32,863 nt of DNA from Branchiostoma floridae (GCF_000003815.2 NC_049994.1:3222120-3254982), one strand, 5' to 3'; shown: positions 20,160 to 31,447, numbered from the stretch's first letter. Translations and numbers: made by a program. The notes: generated by a model from the sequence alone, not told the origin.

Positions 20160-20400
20160 CTAATTTTAGCGGATTCGGGGTCAAGAGGTCCCTTTCCTAG
20201 TTAGATGTTGCATTCTTTTAAAACGTATTTTATTCAGCTTTCTTTACTCCACCCAGGTGTAAAAATGTGTACTTGACTTTGCTAGAGAAATAAAGGCAGT
20301 GAAAGAAGAGGGATGGGCTCCACCTTCCAATACCGTGCCCTAGACACAGTGGATAACGACCCACTTCTCACAAGGCCTCAAAAAGGGCGATGGTGCTACT
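20160..20400 (+). mobile_element. tRNA-derived SINE (family B), diverged copy
   Basis: It shares ggggtcaagaggtcc, then actccacccaggtgtaaaaa, then gcgatggtgc with the copy at 8237-8480. The A box and B box are not intact. The middle is replaced by unrelated sequence. Confidence 0.55.
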
Positions 20401-20579
20401 CTTACCTCTACGTATACCATACGCATGTACCTCAGTGGAGGTAGGCTATAGTAGCCAGATTACACGGTCATATGAATTATTTATGACAAGCCTACAAGAC
20501 ACGTGCAACTGCCAATTCTTGTTAAACAGTGGACGTAGGATTCCTTGGGGTTTTTCTCAGATCTCAGCATAAAGCTTAA

Positions 20580-20774
20580 CCCTTGTCCTGCTGGCTATTT
20601 CTTTGGCCAATTTAACCTCTCAGAGCTCTTGGTTTCATCAGATAAGTAAAACTTGACCTGTTCTGTGCTGCTTCTGCAGATTTACTCTGCCATTCGAAGG
20701 GCTTTGCAGCGGTTTGCAAATTTTACATGAGAAATGCCCCAAACTCATAACAATACAGCTCAGCATGACAAGGG
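20580..20774. mobile_element. possible piggyBac-like miniature element
   Basis: The ends cccttgtcctgctggc and ctcagcatgacaaggg are inverted repeats (13 of 16). The left flank is TTAA (20576-20579) and the right flank CTAA (20775-20778), one change from the TTAA duplication characteristic of piggyBac. The ~195-bp interior is non-coding. A related end (gctcagtaggacaagtg) lies 40 bases further right. Confidence 0.6.
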
Positions 20775-20979
20775 CTAAATGTGTCCATCCCATATAAAAC
20801 CGAGCTCAGTAGGACAAGTGTGTATATGTTCCTGTTCATGCTATACTTAATATGCAAGTATCGAATACCTCTATGTGACACTTTGGTAATTTTTGAGCCT
20901 TTTAGAACTGTTGTTAACGTTTATTAGTTATGCAAATGAGGCTATCATTAGCATGATAATATTGTAGCATGTTCCAGAG

Positions 20980-21265
20980 ATTAGATACAAAATCCATGTG
21001 TCTTGCACAGTACCAAGGTCAAAAACCAGGAGGTCAATAATTGACCCTGAGCTTTGCCCTTTGTATTTGCCTGGGTCAATAATCGACCATGACCTTTGAC
21101 TTCTCTCGACCTACCAGCATCCCGAATATCAATGCAATCATTTAGAGGTTCTTTAAAAGTTATCCTAAGCAGGAATATTCGGTAACGCATACACTCTAGA
21201 AAAACAGATAACCAAACAGATACAAACGAAAACACAGATGGACACACCAAAACAATTTTGATGGA
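20980..21265 (+). repeat. interspersed repeat family D, copy 4
   Basis: It contains gcacagtaccaaggtcaaaa, ccaggaggtcaataattgac, a second internal ggtcaataatcgacc, cgacctaccagcatcc, and a CA-rich tail ending aaaacaattttgatgg. The cgacc block is duplicated inside this copy. Confidence 0.65.
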
Positions 21266-21416
21266 TTAAAACATAACGAATACTGGCATATGACTGTGAT
21301 GACCAACATAGTGATAGTGCAATTACATACAGAATGGTTTGAGATTTTCTTGCATTCCATCAACTGCCGACATATAAAATGGTATTGCGTTTGGTCTGTA
21401 TACTCTTTCTCTCCCC

Positions 21417-21420
<4 letters not shown>

Positions 21421-21476
<56 letters not shown>
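21421..21476. repeat. perfect (GT)28 microsatellite
   Basis: Twenty-eight uninterrupted GT units are followed by atgtatgtgtgcgcgc. The purity suggests a length-polymorphic site. Confidence 0.98.
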
Positions 21477-21484
<8 letters not shown>

Positions 21485-21519
21485 GTGCGCGCTTTTGTCT
21501 GTGTTCGTGTGTCTCCAGA

Positions 21520-22390
21520 TGGTCATGAAACTCGGGCAGTTCTTAGAAATATCAAGGTCAATTTGGGTTTCCCTAGTGTTAGACATTTGTACTGCAGCAG
21601 AACTTCCTTTTTTCTAATAATTTGTCCTGAACGTGCTATGATCTTGATTATTTTGATTTTTAATGTAAGGAAAAGTGGTGTAGGTTTAGGCCCTTAAGCA
21701 CATTGTATCAGTTGCCTAAACTACAATATTGAACCTGGCAGAAGGGTGGTAAAATCCATATGTATTGTTTTCTTAGTATGAGCCAAAGAAACCGGTATCA
21801 TTATAGGCTCTACTTTTCCAATACGCTGTGTCTGGACTTGAATTAAATTTTGGTTGGTCAGTTCTGAAAAGGTCCATTTTAATTCCCCTAGTGTGTGACC
21901 TTGATACTGCAGCAGCCCGCCCCGGCACATTGTAACAGATGTTTAGACTCTTATATTGTACCTGGCAGAAGGGAACGAATGGTAAAATCCATATGTTTTT
22001 CTTTCTTAGTATGAGCTGAGGAAAACCAGTACCATTATAGGTTCTACTCATCCAATACGCTATCTGCACTTGAATGAAATTATCAATTTGGGTAAGTCTT
22101 GTAAAAGTAGATTATGGTTACCCTGGTGTGTGGCCTAGGTACTGCAACTTGTTTTCTTTTTATCATTTGTCGTGGACATGCCATGGTCTTGATTTTTTAA
22201 GCTTTAATATAAGGATAGGTTGGGTACGTTTAGGCCCCCAAGTATCTTGTAACAGTTGTCTAAAGTCTAATGATTAAACTTGGCAGAAGGGAACGGATGG
22301 CAAAATCCATATGTATCGCTTTCTTAGTATGAGCCAAAGAAACCGGTACCATTATAGGCTCTACCCATCCAATACGCTCTGTCTGTCCTC
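21520..22390. repeat. ~320-bp degenerate tandem repeat, about 2.7 copies
   Basis: Anchors ctggcagaaggg or its variants (ggcag at 21737, 21964, 22282), ggtaaaatccatatgt, cttagtatgagc, accattatagg.tctac and ccaatacgct recur in order. The spacing is 227 then 318 bases; the middle copy lacks the cttccttttt...ggtttaggccc block of about 90 bases (junction near 21915). All copies are diverged at 10-20%. Confidence 0.9.
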
Positions 22391-22971
22391 TCTCTGATTA
22401 ATGACAGGATGAAGAGGATTTTCCGGGGTGACCATGAATTCATCACGCCGGTCTGTTGTTTTCGTCAGTTGCCTTTAGAAATCCCACTCGAGAATAGGCT
22501 CGCAATACAGGTGTACAGAGATAACCACTCCAAGGCTTAAGTGGTATTAGGGGCTTTGTGTTTTATTAATGATAACGGCTATTGCAGCCAACTGTGGTTG
22601 ATAAAGGACTACGGTTCAACTCAATTGCGTTATTCTTCCTGGAGGAAATATATGTGTTTTAAGCTGTCATCCGTTGTCATAATATAACCTAGCCTGGGTA
22701 ACATCCGGGTAGTAGTTCACTCCTATGTTCGTTAGCTTCTGCTACCCAAAGCAGCAGAGAAGCGACTGCTGTAAATAGTGCATAATGATTGTCAGAGCTA
22801 GAAGCGACAGTACATAGTGGGATATGGATTTCAGAGCTAGAAGTGACTGTATTCAGTGTATGATAAACGCCGGACCGAACTACTTGAAAGTGAAGGGTAC
22901 ACGTGTCCTTTTTAGGTCGCAGTGAGAGCCCAGCGCGATCGCCGTCTAGTGGATTGGGGTCTAAAGGTGGG
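22391..22971. other. unassigned DNA with a short triplicated word
   Basis: A ~40-bp unit (cagagctagaagcgacagta at 22793, cagagctagaagtgactgta at 22832, and a weaker cagagaagcgactgctgta at 22752) is repeated. A 43-codon plus-strand frame at 22409-22540 was judged not to be a gene. The left boundary ctgggtaacatccgggtagt (22693) weakly matches, in reverse, sequence right of the next fold-back element. Confidence 0.4.
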
Positions 22972-23275
22972 TTCACACATGCGTATATATTCAAGTCCGT
23001 TTGAGGTGCGTATGAAGCTCTTAGTCTCTTCCAGGCTCCACAGGTCGCGGGGAAAATAGTACAAATTGGACGAATATAGATACATAACATGCCAGATGAA
23101 TTAGCTGACCGAGAAGTATGGTTAGCGACCCAGCTAACTTCGCTGACATGTTACCTGTTTACGTTTGTCCAATTTCTATTATTTTTCCAACGACTTGTGG
23201 GGCCTGGCGGAGGCAAATACTCCCATGCGTGCCTCATACGGACTTAAATATATACGCACGTGTGACCCCAGCTTA
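22972..23275. mobile_element. fold-back element, ~304 bp, arms ~120 bp
   Basis: The left arm (22972-23091: gttcacacatgcgtatatat, caagtccgtttgaggtgcgt, aatagtacaaattggac) is complementary to the right arm (23147-23275: gtccaatttctattattttt, acggacttaaatatatacgc, acgtgtgacccc) at roughly 75-80%. The short loop contains its own inverted repeat (ttagctg 23101, cagctaa 23131). The edges read ctaaagg and gcttaag, which may be decayed TTAA sites. Non-coding. Confidence 0.88.
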
Positions 23276-23458
23276 AGCCACCGTCATTTATCCAGGATGT
23301 CCCACCGACCGAGCATATAGAGCCTGCTGTATGGTGATTAGAAGAGCACGGGTTTACATAAGCTTCGTTTGTGTAATACCAAGGGAATCTGTTCAAGGAC
23401 ACGCTGAACGCTTTGCAACCTCGAAACGCAAGAATACGATTTAGAAATCACTCTTCGG

Positions 23459-23963
23459 TAGGGGTGGGTACTGGTACAGTGTACAAAACCGATTTTTCTT
23501 GTTGGACCTGTCCAGAAAAAATTAAAACTGGACGTAAAAAATCTGACCGGATGTTGGACCGATTTGAAAATGAACAGATTATACTGGCACTACGGTTGTA
23601 GCCGTTCACTTATAGGTCCAAGAAAATAGCTAGAGCTAAGTAGATGAGAGGTGATTGTCATTTTATCAAGTTTCTACAGTTAAGCTTATTCTAACCTAAC
23701 AGAGGTAGTTAGCGTAGTTTACGTACAGATNNNNNNNNNNNNNNNNNNNNNNNNNNNNNNNNNNNNNNNNNNNNNNNNNNNNNNNNNNNNNNNNNNNNNN
23801 NNNNNNNNNNNNNNNNNNNNNNNNNNNNNNCTCCCCTAGCGTACTGTATTTACTCTATTTGACCAATTTCTACAATTAGACCACCAAACCACGAAGTCTG
23901 GTAGAGGCTACCTGGACTAAACCTGTACCTGAATTTTTTGTATCTGTACCCGTATCAACTCTA
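23459..23963 (-). mobile_element. hAT miniature family, copy 4, spanning the assembly gap
   Basis: It starts taggggtgggtactggtaca, then runs in reverse relative to the other copies (ccgatttttcttgttggacc, ctgaccggatgttggaccga). The other edge is near gtacccgtatcaactcta. A 100-base N run lies inside, so its true length is unknown. The flanking 8-mers (ctcttcgg and cggcaagg) do not match, so this may be two truncated copies joined by the assembler. Confidence 0.65.
23731..23830. other. assembly gap (100 N)
   Basis: Exactly 100 N bases, the usual placeholder for a gap of unknown size. It falls inside a repeated element, a common cause of assembly breaks. Confidence 1.
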
Positions 23964-24222
23964 CGGCAAGGTATTTCATTCCATATTTCATTTATTTGCC
24001 GTTTACGTGGGTCACTAGTGGATATAGGAAAATTCATCGCAGTTCTATTATAGAAACGTAATTCAATCGTTATACTAGACACTTAGATTATGGGAAATTA
24101 TGTCAAGAAATTAATCCATGCCATATTGGAATTGTTTCCGGAATTGGTTAGGCTGTGTAGTCAGTATCACATAGAATATCGATTACTTTATTGTTTCTAA
24201 GGAATGTCAGTTGTGGAGAATT

Positions 24223-24553
24223 TAGGGGTGGGTACTGGAACAGCAAATTCAAGTACAGGTACGGTCCAGGTACAGAGGATCAGGTACAGGTCCGGAACTG
24301 AACCTGGACCTAATCATATTTGAAAATTTATGAATGGGTGATACTGAACACAATGGTCAATTTGGCAACAAAGGATTCTGTTTGGTGGAGTTTCCGACGG
24401 CCATTGACGTTTTAAAACCCTGTCCGAGTCATGTAAACAACACTACCAGCCTCTGCTTTAGACCAAGTTTGACTAAAGAAGCTTCAAGTTGGTAAAAAAT
24501 AACTATAAACTCTCCTCTACTTCATTCTTGCTGTTTTCTTGCACCCATAAACC
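24223..24553 (+). mobile_element. hAT miniature family, copy 5, 3'-truncated
   Basis: It starts taggggtgggtactggaaca, followed by gtacggtccaggtacagagg and ctgaacctggacctaatcat. It matches the plus-orientation copies as far as the ttgctgttttcttgcaccc region, where homology stops before the right terminal repeat. No target duplication. Confidence 0.82.
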
Positions 24554-24569
24554 TTGAATCAGGTGAACG

Positions 24570-24795
24570 TAGCTTGTGCAGAGCACGAGATAGTAAAACT
24601 GGAAGTGGCGCTGCAGTACTAAAGGAAGCCACTGGGGGACCAAAAATGTAATAATTTCTAGCATTAATCACACCCCACCAACTCAATAAGTATGAAAGCA
24701 ATCCAGTCAGTCGTTCTTGAGTTATTCTTGTTGAGAGAGAGACAAACGCTAGTGAAAATATAACCTCGATGACGTTTCTTGGAGGTAAAAACAAA
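24570..24795 (+). repeat. interspersed repeat family D, diverged copy 5
   Basis: It has gcgctgcagtactaaaggaa, then cagtcgttcttgagttattc, then a gagagagacaaacgctagtg tail, and ends cctcgatgacgtttcttgga with ggtaaa. The plan is that of family D but the sequence is more remote, possibly a sister family. Confidence 0.5.
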
Positions 24796-26109
24796 TTCTC
24801 TCGACAAACAATTGTTAAAAAAATCGTACTTGTCGTGATTGCGAATATAAGTAAATAGGGTCTTAATACAAAACGAATAGCTGATAGCAAAGAAACGTGC
24901 TTTTATAACACTGAGTACGTGAAGACCTGTCATATGATTCAAAACTAACAAATGATTCAATTATATAAGACAAGGTACAGGTACAGTATTTTCACGTACT
25001 CCCAAGTTTGTCACGAAAATATGAATATGTTTTTGTAATTATAATAATGACAATGGAATGTGGTGCCTAAAAACCTATTCATTTTTCCACAGGCTGTCTT
25101 GAACTTGAATCTGAAAAAGAGTCAAATGCATCGACTTCATTCACAAATAGCATGAAAATCAACATTCCTTATGCGATTAGATGAATAATTCACAAATATT
25201 CGCCGATATTACTAATGTTCCCTATTTAAAACGTCTACCTCGTATTATAAAACACTAGACATTAGCCAGATTCCCTCAACGCCAATTCCAATCCCATTGA
25301 CCGAAGATAATAAAGGTGCCAAAAAAGATGCTTTTAGGCAAAACGGTTCAATAATTTTTCATGAGTTCGTTATGCTTTCATACGCACGTCAACATTATAA
25401 TATCGCATTGGGGTAAACAATAAAATAATATTTACGAGTAATGAAGTACATAATATGCCTGAGGGGTAAACAAAGACGTATAGAAGCGTAGGGAATAAAA
25501 TTAATTGTAGTGCAAAGTAATAACAATCTATTATATAACGTTACAGCTTCTTGCCGAAAGTGCAATATGTGGAAATCTATTTTGAAGTAAATTCTCATAT
25601 TCTTATTGATAGAATTATAATAAGAAAATACCCCAAAATAGACATTTTAGTCACAAACATCCCCAAAACAACCTTTTTACCAATTGAACTGGTCATGAAA
25701 ATTACTTTGTTAACAATTTCTATGTAGACATATTAGTTATGTGTATTTACCAATTTTAGCCTTGTGAGTTGAATTATTATAGCAAAGATGTGAATGGTGT
25801 AGTTGATTAACAGGGAACCTAACAACCGTTGCAAAAAAAAAAACACATACATTTTGAATTGGCTCCACCCTTGAAAATGTTGAGTACATACTCAAGAATC
25901 AGTAAAATACAATTTATAACATTGTTACTATCACATTTGTAGCATTTGTAGCTATATTTTGCACCAACTATCTGGACTAAAATATTGTACACACAGTGGA
26001 GTTAGAAAAACGTCCATGAATTGTATAGAAATTTACTAAAATCAATGCATCATTGTGCTATTGGGATAATATCCTTTAACTTCCACTTTTCGATCAAATG
26101 TAAGGTATC
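24796..26109. other. unassigned AT-rich DNA
   Basis: A 1.3-kb stretch without recognisable element, array or coding frame. Confidence 0.35.
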
Positions 26110-26362
26110 TTGCTACATGTTATAAATATCCTGCCACATAAGATAAACATTGGACGTTATGCTGCAGTACCACGGTCGACCGCCGGGGGGCCCAGAAACG
26201 TATCTAGCCCTTTCGGGTTTGCAACATCTATCATCATATTAGATATAATAAAAACCCATCGCGATGTTATTTTTGATAAAGTATTACCGCGGAAACACAC
26301 ACACAGAGTGTCACACAGACATACAAACTAAACATATACCTCCACTTTTACGGAGGTAAATA
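26110..26362 (+). repeat. interspersed repeat family D, copy 6
   Basis: It has atgctgcagtaccacggtcg, accgccggggggcccag, a cacacacacagagtgtcaca tail, and the best-preserved terminal hairpin, cctccacttttacggaggta (26340-26359). Confidence 0.65.
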
Positions 26363-26597
26363 TGACTTGTTTATGCTTCGTCTCCATCTGATATATATAT
26401 AGGATTAATGTGGTGGAAAATGACCGAGTGCCTCTAAAAGTCCTATGTAACAAGGATAAAATTGGTCGAACCCATGCGTATCATTGCAAATCTAGTGGCA
26501 TGGCCATTTGTGGCTTTTAGGCTCTAGTTCGAGTTTATTGAGGTGAAAGTTTGGATCAGGCACGGGCGCTGTGACATTGTTCTAGCTATGGACCTGT

Positions 26598-26795
26598 TGT
26601 ATCCCAGACGTGCTTCTATCCCAGACGCGCTTTGAAGCACACCTGGGATATCTTGAACACGTTGCAAGCAAAGGAGCCTGACCTATTCCAGATGAGTTCC
26701 ATCCCAGAAGCGCTTCTGGGATAGAGAAGAACATCTGGGATGCAACAGAGCTTGAATATCCAGAATGCGCACCGATTGAAGCGATTCTGGGATAG
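26598..26795. repeat. palindrome cluster built on ATCCCAGA / TCTGGGAT
   Basis: The octamer atcccaga occurs at 26601, 26618 and 26701. Its complement tctgggat occurs at 26715, 26734 and 26786, with a one-mismatch cctgggat at 26642. Positions 26701-26722 form a perfect 22-base palindrome (atcccagaagc and its mirror). The outer pair ctatcccagacgcgctttga (26616) and ttgaagcgattctgggatag (26776) is also complementary. The region can fold into nested hairpins. Confidence 0.9.
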
Positions 26796-26809
26796 AGCGT
26801 GTTTGCGAT

Positions 26810-27799
26810 AAATTTCGGACCTGTGTCCTTTGATGAAGTTGGTATTATCACCTCATGTTTACTTTGTTAAATAGAAAGATAATAACGTCTAGGGAACTGT
26901 TGTGTTTTCTGTTACCTAGCAAAACCCATAAAACCTTAGACTTTTAGTTGGCTGCTGGTAATATCATGATGAATCGGATATTAGTTAAAACTGATGCTAC
27001 ACTTTGGGTTTATGATATATAGGATAGGTTGGTAATGCCTTTGCTCTAGAGGCACGTCGTTTTATAACAACCAAGCTTAGCTAAAGGGTATTAGGAATAT
27101 CAGTGGCAACCACACACGATAAACCCGTCGATAGAAACGTGTAAAAATCAATTACTTTGAACGTTCGAACAGATAAGAGAAAATATGAAAGATTTTAAGG
27201 GCAATTCTCACACAAGAAACACACATTTTCCTAAGTTTAGAATTGTTTATCAAGAATTTCTAGAAATTTGATTTCAAATTTCTTTTTTTCTTGTCTAGTA
27301 AAATATAAAGAAAAACAGTCCTGGTTAAAGAAAATACTGTTCGAAAAAAACACTTGTCTATAAGTAAAATGTTTTATTTTAAGCACAGATGGCTTTCTTC
27401 TTTCGATAAATTTTACGAGTAATAAACAAGAAACATTAGAACATATCTTTCGGTAGTATGAGGTGCCAAATGACGGATATCTCACATTTTCCCAGCACAT
27501 CTTCCTCTGATATCACAGGGGATGTTGAAATTGTCTGTAATAGCTTTAAATCAGCTTCCGGCTGTTCGTAGACTTCGATGCCTTTCTAACTGCTGATAAG
27601 TAAATGATGTTACTTGTGATGACGCAAAGAGGCCGTATCTAAATTGCTGAGCGAAATGTCTTGCACTAGATATGGCAACAGGAAGTAAATTTTATGGATA
27701 ACATCATAGCGGTCAATAAATTACGACTGATTTTGAAGAAAAAAATCCCACGAGGAGATGGTCGACATGTCAAGAAAATACCAAAAGGGGAATATATAT
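26810..27799. other. unassigned AT-rich DNA
   Basis: No gene or element was recognised. A minus-strand 87-codon frame (27237-27500) is AT-driven and has no known domain. Confidence 0.35.
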
Positions 27800-27802
27800 C
27801 GT

Positions 27803-27900
27803 CTGGTAGCCTTGTAGAAGTGACACTAAAGAGTTGAGTTATCTATGATTGTAGGTAGTAGGTAGAAGAAGTTACACTAGTTCGATAGTAATAGTTCCGC
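27803..27900. repeat. partial unit of the ~295-bp repeat
   Basis: The segment gtagaagtgacactaaagag, then gagttatctatgattgtagg, then tagtaggtagaagaag resembles the start of the unit at 28160. Only the first ~90 bases are recognisable. Confidence 0.5.
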
Positions 27901-28149
27901 ACTCTTAAATACTGATTTATAGCCTGTTTTTAATGTCTTATTACCACTGCATGGAAATGTTGATTGCTGGTAATGTTTGCCTTGGCGCGGACTGACTATT
28001 GTTAGTATGTGTAGTTATGTTGTATACATCAGGATTTTTTTAAGACTGAGACTAACTTAATTCAGCCATGTTTACAGCAATGTATAACAGGCTACAACGT
28101 TGTTTCAGTATGTCCTTGTATGCATGTATATGTATATATGTATGAATAA

Positions 28150-28735
28150 AACATTAATAATAGTGACACTAGAGAGATAACTATGATTTGTTGGTAGCAG
28201 CTAGTAGTAGAGAAGACAATACTAAGGTAGCAATGACTGTAGACACCAAATCGGTAAGTGATGTCAGTCTATAGCTCCAAATACACACACACACAAGCAT
28301 TATTCTTTTGAATAAAGTAATTAAAAAAAAGAGAGAATTTCTAGCTCATAGTGATACCATGTTTTGTCTCTACAATTGTTGCTACTACATTTATAGTGTC
28401 CATTTTGAAAATTTAGGCATCTTTATACTCACTTTCTTTCATTGATTAGGTAGTAGCAGATGTGACTATATTCAGGTAGCCATGATTAGAGGTAGTAACT
28501 AGTCGAAAAATGACACAAGTGAGATAGCCATGACGAGTCACCAAATTGATAAGTAAAGTCAGTCTATAGCTACTAATATTACAAACACATGCTATCCTTT
28601 TTTAAACAATTTAAAGTAATCAAAAGACGAGAGAATTACTAGCTTATAGTGATACCATGTTTTGTGTCTACAATTGTTGCTACAAAATTCATGGTATCCA
28701 TTTTGAAAATATAGGCATTTTGTTTTATCAACTTT
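28150..28735. repeat. ~295-bp tandem duplication with outlying decayed copies
   Basis: Two adjacent units share cagtctatagct (28265, 28560), then tagtgataccatgttttgt, ctacaattgttgctac and tccattttgaaaat.taggc. They are about 80% identical with period 295. A third, more decayed unit lies at about 29130-29405 (tcagtctata at 29267, gtatggtgtctttttgac), and the fragment at 27803 is a fourth. Confidence 0.9.
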
Positions 28736-29129
28736 TATTGGCCTCCTAGAATACATTTGATGTGGCCTAAGAGAACAGCAAACTATATAAAGAACTTGCT
28801 ATCTTATGACCGTAAGTTTGTTATATCGCTATGTAGGACGTTGGTTTTACTTTTACGACCTGTAATTGATGACATAGCTTCATAGATCCAGTACATTGAG
28901 CTAATGGACGCATTTATTCAGGTCAAAACATTCATAGCGTAGCTAAGGTGAAATGAGGACAGGTCTATTGTGTACTGAAGAAAACTTCATTTGAAGTAAA
29001 GGTAGGTTGTTACTTATCCATTTTATTCGTTACATGCATATCAGAGCGCTCATTAATTTCTACCTGATTTGCGGAAAAAGGGAATTTTTTTTTTCTTTTG
29101 CGATGGTCTGGCAAATAGATTGAGTTGTA
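28736..29129. other. unassigned spacer between repeat units
   Basis: No homology to the flanking ~295-bp units is visible; no gene. Confidence 0.35.
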
Positions 29130-29409
29130 GCCAGATAATTGTATAACTGACACGAGTGAAGTTGTCATGACTGAAGTTGAAGAAGCGAAGCCTTGTGGTT
29201 GGATAGTTGGATAGTTGAGACCAATATAAAAGCCATGAGTGTAGTTACCAGCTTGGGTAAGTGCTTTCAGTCTATAACACACAGGCGTTTTTTTTACTAC
29301 ACTAGTCCTCTTTAATACTGAAATGAATGCCTTGTTGGCTGTGATATCATATTTTCTCACTTCAATCCTTTTTACAACGTGTATGGTGTCTTTTTGACAC
29401 TTAAGTCTT

Positions 29410-30260
29410 ACTTTTTTTACCCATCTTGTTATTTCTTCTCTCTATCTCCTTATTTTTACAATCTACGGAAGATATCATCCATGAAGTTTACTTGCTGTGG
29501 CTTTAGTAAATGGCACTCATACTTTCTATTATTCAGCAAACTGTGTAACTATATATCAGGCTAGACGGAAGTGGTAACATTTAGAGTCATCAACTTTGGC
29601 TTAGCGTAAGCAGTTTTTCGCCTAGAAGCAATCTTGTACAGAATATCGTTTTAGCTATCTTTGGAAGTCAGACATCCTTGGCAGTGAACAAAGTTTAATT
29701 AACTCTTCAGGCTTGTATCGACATTTGTCTCGCCAGGTTATTAAATATTCTATATAAGGAAACAATATGGAATATTGGGGAGAGAAATGCAATATTATAT
29801 GTGACACAGATACGGGATTCAAACTAAGTTTTTTATGACTTTTCCTAGAATTTTGCTGACAACAATTTTACACAGCTTGGAAGTTTCTATTGGTTTCTTA
29901 TTTCCATATCAACAGGGCGTTAACAGTCATTTTGACGAAAATCGTTAATTTCTGTTCTAACAATGTAGTCCTCAGGGTTTTTCAGGGTCTCTTTAACATT
30001 ACTGATATTTCATTACATGAATAGAATTTTTACTAATATAGTTTATTTCTCATAATCATATACACATAAAGTATGTTAATTCAATGACTTCTTCGACCAA
30101 AATCAAAAGATAAAGGGCCGTTGTACCAGATTGAAAAAAATAGCTTATTATCTCCTAAAATTTACTACCTATTATTTTTTTCATAAAAAGAAATCAAAAT
30201 TAATGTTGATGGTCTTTTACGATGTATTTTGCAAATGTATGCGGAAAAAAAATGTACTTT
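29410..30260. other. unassigned AT-rich DNA
   Basis: Nothing was recognised. Confidence 0.35.
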
Positions 30261-30290
30261 TGAAAATTCGAGTTGGCGGACGCGTACCGG

Positions 30291-30303
30291 ACACAAGATG
30301 GCG
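30291..30303 (+). promoter_or_regulatory. YY1-type motif overlapping a possible start codon
   Basis: The string acaagatggcgga matches the animal YY1 consensus core AAGATGGCGG. Its ATG (30298) has an A at -3 and G at +4. Just upstream lies the only CpG-bearing patch nearby (ggcggacgcgtaccggac). The reading frame is only 12 codons, but a donor-like gttagt lies at 30321. It could be a first exon and promoter edge, or chance. Confidence 0.3.
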
Positions 30304-30336
30304 GAAACAGGGGGTGTTGTGTTAGTTTTCGTTTAA

Positions 30337-31447
30337 TTAATTGTAGTGGAGTTCCCAGGAATTAATCGAGCCGTCGATCCCCGGCTAGACCCTTTCCAGC
30401 TCAGCAGATTAGGCGTTTTTAATATTGCAAAACCCCAATGATCACCGCCCCCCTCCCACGGGAAAGACCTATCAAGCATTATTGGTAAATAATCCATGCA
30501 AAACATGTTGTATATAGTGGCTCTTCTTGTCTGTACAAAAACCAGCGAAGTGTATGCAATATATCACAAAAAGAAATGTTTCCACTATCGTGAAGAACAT
30601 ATCCTTAGAGGGTTTGGTATCTTGGAAAGTCTCCAGAAATAGTAATAGATTCAGGTGAGCGCCATGCACGTTGCCCAAAGATCAGTGATCAAAGATGCCC
30701 TGGGTAAGATTTAACCACTAGACAGATATTGGAGTCAGATCACAAACCAACTTTAAGAAAATACAATATAAGAAACAACTGAAACAAACATGGGAGTTGG
30801 AATATTTCTGAAGTAGACATTTAAACATTTAAAGAACGATTCTAATTCACTATGGTATCATTTTAGTAACCCTGTGCTGTGTTAAGTATATGAGTACACC
30901 TTTTGAATTTTTTTTGTGTATATAAAGCACGCATGATGCGGAGCCATGAAATATGACAAATATTTGATAAAATGTAAAACGCCGACTTGTAAACCTTTAT
31001 GCTTTGAAATGATCCTTTTTAAGCCATCGTCTTGAGTAGGTTTGAGTATACTTTTGGAATAACAGTAAATATAATATAATTGTGATGTGCATACTAATAC
31101 TACGGCACTGTTTTTTGACAATATGTGTGTATAGAAAATGTACAATATTGTCTTGCATTTTCTCTTTGTGAGTTTTTATTTTATTAATTGGCCCAGGTCT
31201 ACATTATGTCGATATATGAATAACACAAAATTCCAGAATATCTCATTAAAAGTTTTGTCGTCAAAAATGTATTTGTTATAATTTTAGCTTGATTTAAAAT
31301 ATAAGAAAGACCACAGCTAATATTAATACGCGTTTTTGAAAAAAAAAGTTTTGGTTATTTTCATCATCTTTAATATATATTTTCTAGCACTTATCGTTGG
31401 ATATGTTGGGAATTCAGTCCCTATAAATATAACTTCTGATTTGATCT
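30337..31447. other. unassigned AT-rich DNA
   Basis: No gene or element was recognised. The open frames on the minus strand (30472-30678 and 30882-31145) have no known domain. Confidence 0.35.

Noticed and set aside
21290-21697. 135-codon frame with a CVCV tract
   Set aside because: It crosses (GT)28 and a degenerate tandem repeat; no homology recognised.
22409-22540. 43-codon plus-strand frame (MKRIFRGDHEFITPV...) after a possible splice acceptor
   Set aside because: It looks slightly exon-like but matches no family I know, is short and lacks a convincing donor; RNA evidence would be needed.
24522-24960. Hydrophobic minus-strand frames resembling membrane segments
   Set aside because: They overlap each other in different frames and lie on a family D repeat and AT-rich DNA.
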